Both the position numbers and the translations under genes were made by a program. Shown in pieces: positions 1-7,046 of a DNA stretch of 59,609 bases (position 1 is the stretch's first letter; each line of letters starts with the position of its first letter). Source of the stretch: DG-33 sp964345105 (lineage in GTDB: Archaea > Hadarchaeota > Hadarchaeia > Hadarchaeales > Hadarchaeaceae); NCBI GenBank assembly GCA_964345105.1, contig CAYFPZ010000094.1, positions 1-59,609 of the forward strand, given 5' to 3'. Below the pieces are notes generated by a model that did no database searches, was not told the origin of the DNA, and saw only the letters and a list, made by a program, of their open reading frames with translations.

Positions 1-899
1 CCTTCCTCGAGCGAGGTCTTTGGTTTGAAGCTTAAGATTTTCTTAGCTTTCGTGATATCGGCCAGACTGTGCTTGATGTCGCCACCCCGGGGAACCTCGT
101 AAATTGGCTTTAGTCTGCTCTTACCAACCAACCTCAAGAACAGCTCGCAAAGTTTGTTAATGCTCGTCGACTCTCCCGTTCCGATGTTCATTACCTCTCC
201 CGCCACGCCCTCCCGCTCGAGGGCAAGCAAGGTCGCCTCGGCAACATCACCCACGAAGATGAAATCCCGCGTTTGTTCGCCTTCGCCATAAATGATCGGT
301 GGCTTGTCACTGCGGAGACGTTCGAGGAATTTCATCATTACGCCCGCATATTCACCGAAAGTTTGTCTTGGCCCGTATACGTTGAAATAACGCAGGCAAA
401 CGGTCTCCAGCCCCTCCCGCTCATGGAAAGCCAGACAGTTTTTCTCAGCCGCGAGTTTCGAGCTAGCGTATGGTGAAAGCGGTTGGAGTGGCGCATCCTC
501 GCTTATCGGGAGTTTGGCCTGTTCACCGTAAACCGCACATGACGAAGCGAAAACGAATCGCTTGACACCATGCCCCAAGCTGGCTTTGAGCAGCGTCAGC
601 GTCCCATCAACGTTCACACTACGGGCGAACTCCGGGTCCTTAATCGAGAGAGGCGCACTTATCATCGCCGCCTCATGTATGACGACATCGACCCCCGCCA
701 AAGCCCGTTCGACTGCTTCGGCATCCCTGATATCGCCTTGGATGAATCGGAAAGCAGGGTTGCCTGTGTGGGTTTTCAGGTTGTCCATGGTGCCGCTGGA
801 GAGGTCGTCAAAAACTTTAACGGAGTGGCCCCTAGCTAGAAGTTCGTCGACCAAATGCGAACCGATAAAGCCCGCACCTCCAGTTACCAGAACCTTCAT
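1..899 (-). CDS. NAD-dependent nucleotide-sugar epimerase (extended SDR), 3' end cut by window
   Basis: Translation from the ATG at 899 starts MKVLVTGGAGFIGSHLVDEL, the Rossmann GxxGxxG motif of the UDP-glucose 4-epimerase / dTDP-glucose dehydratase family. The catalytic tetrad region reads YASSK (normal YxxxK), followed by YFNVYGPRQ and a GEGEQTRDFIFVGD stretch typical of substrate binding. About 299 codons are present. The last visible residues (SFKPKTSLEE) match the usual C-terminal LGxxPxxSLEEG, so only some 10-20 residues are lost beyond base 1. Enzymes of this family interconvert or dehydrate nucleotide sugars for cell-surface glycans. The gene is divergent from a second epimerase at 1032. 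Exact substrate cannot be read from sequence. Confidence 0.9.
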   Translation of the reverse strand, partial: MKVLVTGGAGFIGSHLVDELLARGHSVKVFDDLSSGTMDNLKTHTGNPAFRFIQGDIRDAEAVERALAGVDVVIHEAAMISAPLSIKDPEFARSVNVDGTLTLLKASLGHGVKRFVFASSCAVYGEQAKLPISEDAPLQPLSPYASSKLAAEKNCLAFHEREGLETVCLRYFNVYGPRQTFGEYAGVMMKFLERLRSDKPPIIYGEGEQTRDFIFVGDVAEATLLALEREGVAGEVMNIGTGESTSINKLCELFLRLVGKSRLKPIYEVPRGGDIKHSLADITKAKKILSFKPKTSLEE

Positions 900-1031
900 C
901 TCTACCCCTCTCTATTTTTCATGACTAGACTATAATAGACAAAGCCTACGAACATCCAAACCCGCTCACCTAACTATCGATTAAGCTGAATTATTATAAG
1001 GTTCAAAGCGAAGAAAGAACGGAGGTTGCAA
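900..1031. promoter_or_regulatory. Divergent promoter region between two epimerase genes
   Basis: AT-rich spacer. A TATA-like element on the minus strand lies at about 930-937 (tattatag when read on minus), some 30 bp from the 899 start. On the plus strand TTATTATAAG at 991-1000 lies 32 bp before the 1032 start. A GGAGG ribosome-binding site at 1021-1025 is six bases before that ATG, which is why it is preferred to the in-frame TTG at 1026. No experimental support. Confidence 0.5.
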
Positions 1032-1937
1032 ATGCGAGTGCTCGTCACGGGTGGTGCAGGCTTCATAGGCTCAAACCTCGTTGAGGCGCTTGTCGGGCAG
1101 GGAGATGATGTTATTGTACTCGATAATTTTTCGACGGGGACGGTGGAGAACTTGGAGAAGGTTCGCGACCGAGTAAAAACCGTTCAGGGGACCTGCACAG
1201 AAATCCTAAAATTGAAGCTTCAACCCGAGTTGATTTTTCACCTTGGCATTCCCTCCAGCTCGCCCATGTATCGCGAGAACCCCCTGCTCGTTGGAGAGGC
1301 GATAAGCGGCTTCATGAACGTGATGGAGCTCGCCAAACAAAATCAAGCAAAAGTAGTCTACGCCTCCAGCTCGAGCATGTATCGGGGCTGTCCGAGACCC
1401 AATCGCGAGGATGTGCAGACCGCGCCATTCGACTACTACACCGAGGCTCGACTTGCGATGGAACGCTTGGCGCGAGTGTACCACCAGTTTCACGGCGTTT
1501 CTTCGGCAGGGATGCGCTTCTTCTCCGTCTACGGGCCCCACGAGCGGGCGAAGAAAAAGTATGCAAATGTAATAACCCAGATGATCCTCAACGATGAATT
1601 TACAATTTATGGCGATGGTTCCCAGACGAGGGATTTTACCCACGTAGATGATGTCGTTAGGGCACTTGTCCTTGCAGCGGGGAAGGACGGAGCTTTTGTT
1701 TTTAACGTTGGGACCGGGAGGGAAACGTCTTTCAAAGAGGTGGCGAAGTTGATACAAGAAATAAAGCCGTTAAAAATCAAATACTTGCCAAACCCGATAG
1801 AAAATTACGTCGATAGAACTCAAGCTGACATAAGCTTGGTGAAACGTGAATTGTCTTGGGCTCCCACCGTAAAGCTTGAGGATGGAATCAGGAGAACGGC
1901 AGAGTATTATGGGAAAGGACGTTCCAAAAAACAGTGA
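1032..1937 (+). CDS. Nucleotide-sugar epimerase/dehydratase family protein with YxxxR active site
   Basis: 301 aa. MRVLVTGGAGFIGSNLVEAL gives the NAD-binding Rossmann start, and FFSVYGPHE plus GDGSQTRDFTHVDD are the conserved C-terminal half motifs of extended SDR epimerases. The catalytic motif reads YTEAR in the sequence FDYYTEARLAMER, so the usual YxxxK lysine is arginine here, whereas the neighbouring epimerase (1-899) keeps YASSK. Lys normally lowers the Tyr pKa and holds the nicotinamide ribose, so activity may be altered, or Arg may substitute. ATG at 1032 is chosen because GGAGG sits six bases upstream. The pair probably supplies sugars for surface glycans; the substrate is unknown. 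Confidence 0.85.
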   Translation: MRVLVTGGAGFIGSNLVEALVGQGDDVIVLDNFSTGTVENLEKVRDRVKTVQGTCTEILKLKLQPELIFHLGIPSSSPMYRENPLLVGEAISGFMNVMELAKQNQAKVVYASSSSMYRGCPRPNREDVQTAPFDYYTEARLAMERLARVYHQFHGVSSAGMRFFSVYGPHERAKKKYANVITQMILNDEFTIYGDGSQTRDFTHVDDVVRALVLAAGKDGAFVFNVGTGRETSFKEVAKLIQEIKPLKIKYLPNPIENYVDRTQADISLVKRELSWAPTVKLEDGIRRTAEYYGKGRSKKQ

Positions 1938-1952
1938 CAAAACTGTGATTTT

Positions 1953-2363
1953 ATGAAAACATGGTTCAAGGAACTGAGCTTTTCAACGAGCAAGGCGCGC
2001 GAGGTAATCGATTTAACGGACAAGGTCATCTCAGCAGTTCGAGAATCTGGCATAAAAAATGGTCTGCTCATCGTGCAACTTCCTCACGCGACAGCCTCGC
2101 TCGTGCTGAACGAGAACGAGTCGGGAGTCAAGCGGGATATGCTCAAGCAGCTGAATGAGTTGATTCCGGTTGAGGGAAACTACGAACACGACCGCATCGA
2201 CGACAACGCGCATGCACATCTGAAGTCGGCATTCATAGGCTCCTCGCGGGTTTTACCAATCATCGACGGGCGCGTAGTTCGGGGCACTTGGCAGAACTTT
2301 CTGGTAATCGAGCAGGATGGTCCTCGAACCCGCAGGCTCGTCGTCTTCGTGATGGGTGAGTGA
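1953..2363 (+). CDS. YjbQ/UPF0047 family protein
   Basis: 136 aa, the usual length for this single-domain family. Recognisable signatures are HATASLVLNENE, DDNAHAHLKSAFIGSS and GTWQNFLVIEQDGPRTR, which carry the conserved His residues of the family's central cavity. Bacterial YjbQ has thiamine-phosphate-synthase-like activity in complementation tests, but the physiological role in archaea is unsettled. It follows the epimerase by 15 bp and is followed after 4 bp by an exonuclease-like gene, so the genes are probably cotranscribed. Confidence 0.85.
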   Translation: MKTWFKELSFSTSKAREVIDLTDKVISAVRESGIKNGLLIVQLPHATASLVLNENESGVKRDMLKQLNELIPVEGNYEHDRIDDNAHAHLKSAFIGSSRVLPIIDGRVVRGTWQNFLVIEQDGPRTRRLVVFVMGE

Positions 2364-2367
2364 TTAA

Positions 2368-2886
2368 GTGATAGCGTATCTCGACATCGAGACCAACGCC
2401 GTGAAAGCCGATCGAGGCATGATTGTGGCAATCGGCTTGCTCAAGGGAGAGGAACCGGTGGTCAGGTTTGCGGATACTTCTGAGGAGGAGCGGAAGTTGC
2501 TCGAATGGCTCCGCGATGAACTGGAGGGCTGCAGCAAACTCGTGACTTGGTACGGCCCGGGGTTTGACATACCCTTCCTGCTCGCGCGCGCAGCCCTACA
2601 CCAAATTGACCTCAGCAAATTGATCGACATCCCCATGCTCGACCTCTGTGAGTGGTCCCGCGGGCACTTGCTTCTCTCCAGCTACAGGCTTGAGTCAGTT
2701 GCACGATTTTTCGGAAATCAAAGGGCCCTCGAGTTTCATGGCGGCGATGTGGGCGCCCTTTTCAAGCTGGCCGCGCGGGGCGACCACGAGGCGCGGAAGC
2801 TAATTGTCGACCACTGCAAGGAAGACCTGTTGTTGCTCAAGCACGTCTACGAGCGGCTCAAACCACAAATTGAGCGGCCCGAGTAG
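2368..2886 (+). CDS. RNase H-fold 3'-5' exonuclease-like protein (YprB/RNase_H_2 type)
   Basis: 172 aa starting at GTG 2368. AYLDIETN gives the DxE of exonuclease motif I, WYGPGFDIPFL the Asp of motif II, and HCKEDLLLLKHVY near the C-terminus the motif III Asp. This is the DnaQ-like fold of predicted single-strand exonucleases. It is followed, with a probable short overlap, by a uracil-DNA glycosylase, which suggests a DNA repair pair. No helicase or zinc domain is attached. Catalytic residues look complete. The nucleic acid substrate is not predictable. Confidence 0.8.
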   Translation: MIAYLDIETNAVKADRGMIVAIGLLKGEEPVVRFADTSEEERKLLEWLRDELEGCSKLVTWYGPGFDIPFLLARAALHQIDLSKLIDIPMLDLCEWSRGHLLLSSYRLESVARFFGNQRALEFHGGDVGALFKLAARGDHEARKLIVDHCKEDLLLLKHVYERLKPQIERPE

Positions 2887-3457
2887 AGGGGTTAGTACGG
2901 AAGAGCTTGTGAGAAAGATAAAAGCATGCACGCTTTGCGAACTTCATTTCTCACGTAAAAATGCCGTCCCGGGGGAGGGACCGCTAAAAGCCGAAATCTT
3001 ATTCTGCGGCGAGGCCCCCGGACACAACGAGGACCTCCAATCGAAACCCTTCGTGGGGAGTGCTGGAAAATTTTTGAATGAACTTCTTAAAATTGCTGGG
3101 CTTCGTCGCGAAGATGTTTACGTCACCAATGTTACTAAATGTAGACCTCCGGAAAACCGTGACCCCTTTGATGACGAGATTGAAACTTGCACTACAAACT
3201 ACCTTCACCAACAAATTGCGATGATAAAACCGAAGCTTGTGGTGGCGTTAGGCAGGATAGCCGCGCGCGTCTTGCTTGGTCAGTATGTGGTAATGGGGAA
3301 GGAACACGGCAGGCTGCTCGATTGCACATACGCTGGTGCGAGCTTCAAGCTTTTCCTTACCTATCATCCGGCCGCAGCCCTATACGGTGCCGAAACGAAA
3401 ACTAGATTACAGGTGGATTTCAAAAAGCTCGGACAAATCATCAAAAATATGGTATAA
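2870..3457 (+). CDS. Family 4 (Fe-S) uracil-DNA glycosylase
   Basis: About 195 aa. Removes uracil from deaminated DNA. Motifs: CTLC (first two cluster cysteines), GEAPGHNED (active-site loop), KPFVGSAGKF, TNVTKCRPPENRDP (with a further cysteine) and the late HPAAALY. The cluster cysteines appear to be in the two Cys pairs CTLC and C..C around KCRPP and EIETC. The start is uncertain: TTG 2870 overlaps the upstream gene by 17 bp and gives an N-terminus of usual length, while GTG 2909 has a better GGAAG upstream but trims the family-typical leader before RKIKACTLC. High deamination at elevated temperature makes this enzyme common in thermophiles. Confidence 0.9.
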   Translation: MSGPSRGVSTEELVRKIKACTLCELHFSRKNAVPGEGPLKAEILFCGEAPGHNEDLQSKPFVGSAGKFLNELLKIAGLRREDVYVTNVTKCRPPENRDPFDDEIETCTTNYLHQQIAMIKPKLVVALGRIAARVLLGQYVVMGKEHGRLLDCTYAGASFKLFLTYHPAAALYGAETKTRLQVDFKKLGQIIKNMV

Positions 3458-3462
3458 CTGAA

Positions 3463-4140
3463 TCAAAATTTCTTTAAATCGAAAACTTTCACTTTTTTTC
3501 GCTTCAGAAGCTCGGCCGGGATGTCCCAAATTGCCTTAGCCCGCTTGATTATCGCACGGTCACTGCTTGCGACAACATCAAATGAGCGGAGATTCAAATC
3601 AACTCCACCGATCGCTTTAGCATTGCCCTTCATTCCCGCTTGCTCAAGTCGCCGCCTAACTATGCCGGAGAGCTCACCGCTCCTACTCACTTGTTTGTCA
3701 AACAAGAGCTCGACGTGACTTGGCTTTGCTCTAGCGATAATCCGCAAAAGCTCCGCAAGCGCTCGCGTGGTTGCATGAGATATACGATACTTGCCGAAGA
3801 TCGCACGCAGATCTCGTATGTAGCCATCGTCGCATCGCACGACTTGTTTGCGGATGAAAATGCTCTCAAGAGTTATTAGGACGTTGTAGCCGTCAACACC
3901 TAGGCGCTTGCCTCGAACGGCGCTTGCGCTGATAGCTTTTCGGCGATGCTCGGCTACTTCAAGTTTGGAGAATACGCAGCGCGCCAGCAGGTGGCGTTGG
4001 TTAAGCGGAAAGCGGTAGTGGTTGGCTACGAAGTTCACGGCTGACTCACGAGGGTAACCTTGGTTGAGCAGATAACGCAGGTCCTGCACTGCGCGCACGA
4101 CTTTTCCTTGAACCAATATTACTCCCGACAGGTCAATCAA
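3463..4140 (-). CDS. DUF434 protein with PIN-like C-terminal domain
   Basis: 225 aa. The N-terminal part (about 1-70; LRYLLNQGYPRESAVNFV, NQRHLLARCV) is the DUF434 signature. The C-terminal part has GVDGYNVLITLES and VASSDRAII, acidic motifs that recall a PIN-like nuclease fold. It lies 6 bp downstream of leuS in the same direction and is probably the last gene of the translation operon. Convergent with the uracil-DNA glycosylase (5 bp between stops). Function is unknown; nuclease activity would be inference only. Confidence 0.8.
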   Translation of the reverse strand: MIDLSGVILVQGKVVRAVQDLRYLLNQGYPRESAVNFVANHYRFPLNQRHLLARCVFSKLEVAEHRRKAISASAVRGKRLGVDGYNVLITLESIFIRKQVVRCDDGYIRDLRAIFGKYRISHATTRALAELLRIIARAKPSHVELLFDKQVSRSGELSGIVRRRLEQAGMKGNAKAIGGVDLNLRSFDVVASSDRAIIKRAKAIWDIPAELLKRKKVKVFDLKKF

Positions 4141-4146
4141 CCTTTC

Positions 4147-7038
4147 TTACTCGATGAAGATCGCTGGCCTCATGGGAACCGCGAGCCTAGCGCGGTCCTG
4201 CGGATCATATCTCGCGGCATCATCGGCTTTGAACACGCGCGCCTCTTTCACGTTCAGCTGTTCTCGGACAAAATCGGCGGCCTCGAGCAGAACCTGTAAC
4301 TCATCGATTTTGGTTTTTTCCAAGGTCTCGAGTTCCTCAGAGGACATCCCGCGAAGCTCCTGCACCGCCTGTTGGAGGAACTTCGACAGGTCGGATTTGC
4401 GCAACTTTAGTTTTAATTTCTCTCCGATTTCACGGAGAAGCACGCCGAAGTCAATCTTTCCTGCCCTCACGCGCCTCATGGCGATGCGATAGGCCTGCCA
4501 TTTCCAATCCTGCGCCACGTACAGGCAAACCTGCTTTGGTTTCTTCACCTTTGTCACGTGGAGGATTTTCCCCACATCCTCAAGCACGCGCCCGAGGTAG
4601 CTTTCCACCAGCTCAACCCCCTCGTCGATGAGTCTCTCCTCCACCTTTGGCCAAGGAGCCACCGAGATGAAGCTACTTCCCTTTGCGCGCTCCCACAGTT
4701 CTTCGCAAATGTGGGGCGTGAACGGGGCGAGCAAGCGGAGCCATACATTGAACACCTGCTTCAGCATGTGGGCGCGTGCCTCAGGCTGCCGCGCTCGTTT
4801 CATGTACCGTCGCAGATCTTGCATGAGGAAAAAGAAAGCGTGCTGTACCGCCTTGCGCGTTTCGAACGCTTCGAGCGCTTCGGTCACCGCTTGAACGTGC
4901 CTCTGGAGCCGACTCAGCATCCATCGCTCGGGTTGGGCTAAGCTCGGACGCCCCGTCTTGGGTAGCGCGAGAATTTCTTCGGCCAATGAGTAAAAGCGCT
5001 CCAAGTTCCTCCGCATAGCCTCAACCTCGCTGGTCCGCCAATCCAGATCCTGCCAAGGTTCCGCAACCGACATCAGATAAAGCCGCACCGTGTCTGCACC
5101 GTGTTCTCGAACGGCTTCGTTGATCGCGATGATGTTTCCCTTCGACGAGGACATCTTCTCTCCCTCAAGCACCGCCATCCCGAACGAAATAATGCCGCGA
5201 GGACAGAGCTTGGGGAAAAGCATTACGTGATGGAAAATGTGGAAGGTGAGGTGGTTAGGAATCAGCTCGTTCGCCGACATTCGGTAGTCGAGAGGATACC
5301 AGTACTCGAACTCGCGACGCATCCGCTTAAGGGCCTGCCGGTCGATGCCTGTGGAACGAGAAATCGAATCAGCACTACCCTTTCCGTGAAAAATGTAGTC
5401 GAAGACTTCGTCGGTGAGCTTCGCGGGGTCGATGGTTTTGAGAATGTGTGCAATCGTGTAGTAGGCCATGTATATCGTCGAGTCGCTGAGGGACTCAATC
5501 ATCCACTTGGGATCCCAAGGTGCGGGCGTCCCCATCCCTATGCTGCGAGTGCACGGCCACTCGTGGAGCCACCCGATGGTGTGTTCAAACTGTGCTCGCG
5601 TTTCAGGAGGCACCAAGTCCATCCGCGCTAGGCAAGCTCGCGCCTTTTCCTTCCAACCTTCGTTCGCGTAGTTCAGGAACCACTGATCCTCGACTACTTT
5701 CACCGTCACGGGTGTGCCACACCTACAGACTACTGGTTTTGCCGAGAACTCGTGCATCGTAGCAGCCTCGTTGTTTGCCAGCATGTCATCGCGCACGGCC
5801 GTTTTGGCTCGCGAGACTAGCATGCCCGAGTATTTCGGAACCCAAGAGCGCATTCTACCTTTCGCGAACTCGTTTCGGTAGACCTCAGCAGTAGCTTCTT
5901 CGAGGCGGGGGTCGGTTTGATCCTTGATCCCAATTCGATTGACGACATCTATTGCAGGAAACTCGCCTAATCCTTCGACCTCGATGAGTGAGATGGGCTT
6001 CAGTCCTTTCACATCTCTGGAGTTTACCCCGTGAGCTTTGAGTGTGTCCGGGTGTTTTTGGAGTTCAAGTAGAGCGACATGGTCGTAAGGTGCGTGCGAA
6101 GGGACAGACCCAACCACCCCTGTAGCATTGTCCGGGTCGACGAACTTAGCGGGGAGGATGGGGACTCGTTTGTGGGTAAGCGGGACTTCTACCTCTCTAC
6201 CGAAATTTATCTGAATCGACGAAATCTCTCCGACCTGATATCCTTGCTCGCGTAACTTCTCGACTGCTTGCTCGCTCACAATCCATCGCTCACCGTTCAC
6301 TTGAGCGCTAACGTATTTCACATCAGGATTGAGCCAAAGGTTCGTGACCCCAAAAATAGTTTCGGGGCGAAGTGTAGCAGCGGGGAGCACGTAGTCATCT
6401 ATTCGATATTTCAACAGAGTGAACTCGACTATTCCAACACCCTCACCCTCAAGCAAATCGTGGTCGGTCACAGGATTCCCACAGCCCGGACACCACTTCA
6501 CCGGGTGCTTGCCTTTGACAATCAAGCCCGCGTCGTACAGCTTGTGATACTGCCACGCGATGAATTTGCTGTAGGAGGGGTCGACAGTGGTGAACTCCCG
6601 CCGCCAGTCGATCGAGTAACCTAACCATTCCATCCCTTTTCGGTAACTCAACTCGCTCTCGCGGGCGAAGTGGGTTGCGAAGTAGTGAGGATCTTCAAAC
6701 TTCGGCAGTTCGGGCTCAGCAACGCCGTAGCGCTCAATGAGCACCCGCACAAAATCAGGCTCTCGGCGAATGACACGCTTAGCAGCTCCGACGATCGGGG
6801 TTCCTGTGAAGTGGTAGGCCATAGGAAACAACACATTAAACCCCCCCATTCGCTTGTAGCGCGCAATCACGTCGGGCACGGTGTAGGTGCGCCCATGCCC
6901 CACATGCATGGGGCCGGAAACGTATGGGTAAGCAACAGTTAGGTAGAACTTCGGTCTCTTGTTCGGGTCGGCCTCAAAGAGTTTTGCCTCACGCCATGCC
7001 TGCTGCCACTTGGCGTCTAGCTCCTGAAAGTTCATCAT
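4147..7038 (-). CDS. leuS: Leucyl-tRNA synthetase, archaeal type
   Basis: 963 aa, the size of archaeal/eukaryotic LeuRS. Class I signature PMHVGHGRTY near residue 45 and the KMSKS variant GEKMSSSKGN near residue 660 are intact. The CP1 editing domain shows TLRPETIFGVTNLW and a zinc-ribbon-like CPGCGNP. It charges tRNA-Leu with leucine and edits misactivated isoleucine or valine. Two in-frame ATGs (7038, 7035) follow GGAGGGG, either of which may be used. It starts 8 bp after alaS stops, so the two synthetases are probably cotranscribed. Confidence 0.97.
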   Translation of the reverse strand: MMNFQELDAKWQQAWREAKLFEADPNKRPKFYLTVAYPYVSGPMHVGHGRTYTVPDVIARYKRMGGFNVLFPMAYHFTGTPIVGAAKRVIRREPDFVRVLIERYGVAEPELPKFEDPHYFATHFARESELSYRKGMEWLGYSIDWRREFTTVDPSYSKFIAWQYHKLYDAGLIVKGKHPVKWCPGCGNPVTDHDLLEGEGVGIVEFTLLKYRIDDYVLPAATLRPETIFGVTNLWLNPDVKYVSAQVNGERWIVSEQAVEKLREQGYQVGEISSIQINFGREVEVPLTHKRVPILPAKFVDPDNATGVVGSVPSHAPYDHVALLELQKHPDTLKAHGVNSRDVKGLKPISLIEVEGLGEFPAIDVVNRIGIKDQTDPRLEEATAEVYRNEFAKGRMRSWVPKYSGMLVSRAKTAVRDDMLANNEAATMHEFSAKPVVCRCGTPVTVKVVEDQWFLNYANEGWKEKARACLARMDLVPPETRAQFEHTIGWLHEWPCTRSIGMGTPAPWDPKWMIESLSDSTIYMAYYTIAHILKTIDPAKLTDEVFDYIFHGKGSADSISRSTGIDRQALKRMRREFEYWYPLDYRMSANELIPNHLTFHIFHHVMLFPKLCPRGIISFGMAVLEGEKMSSSKGNIIAINEAVREHGADTVRLYLMSVAEPWQDLDWRTSEVEAMRRNLERFYSLAEEILALPKTGRPSLAQPERWMLSRLQRHVQAVTEALEAFETRKAVQHAFFFLMQDLRRYMKRARQPEARAHMLKQVFNVWLRLLAPFTPHICEELWERAKGSSFISVAPWPKVEERLIDEGVELVESYLGRVLEDVGKILHVTKVKKPKQVCLYVAQDWKWQAYRIAMRRVRAGKIDFGVLLREIGEKLKLKLRKSDLSKFLQQAVQELRGMSSEELETLEKTKIDELQVLLEAADFVREQLNVKEARVFKADDAARYDPQDRARLAVPMRPAIFIE

Positions 7039-7046
7039 GCCCCTCC

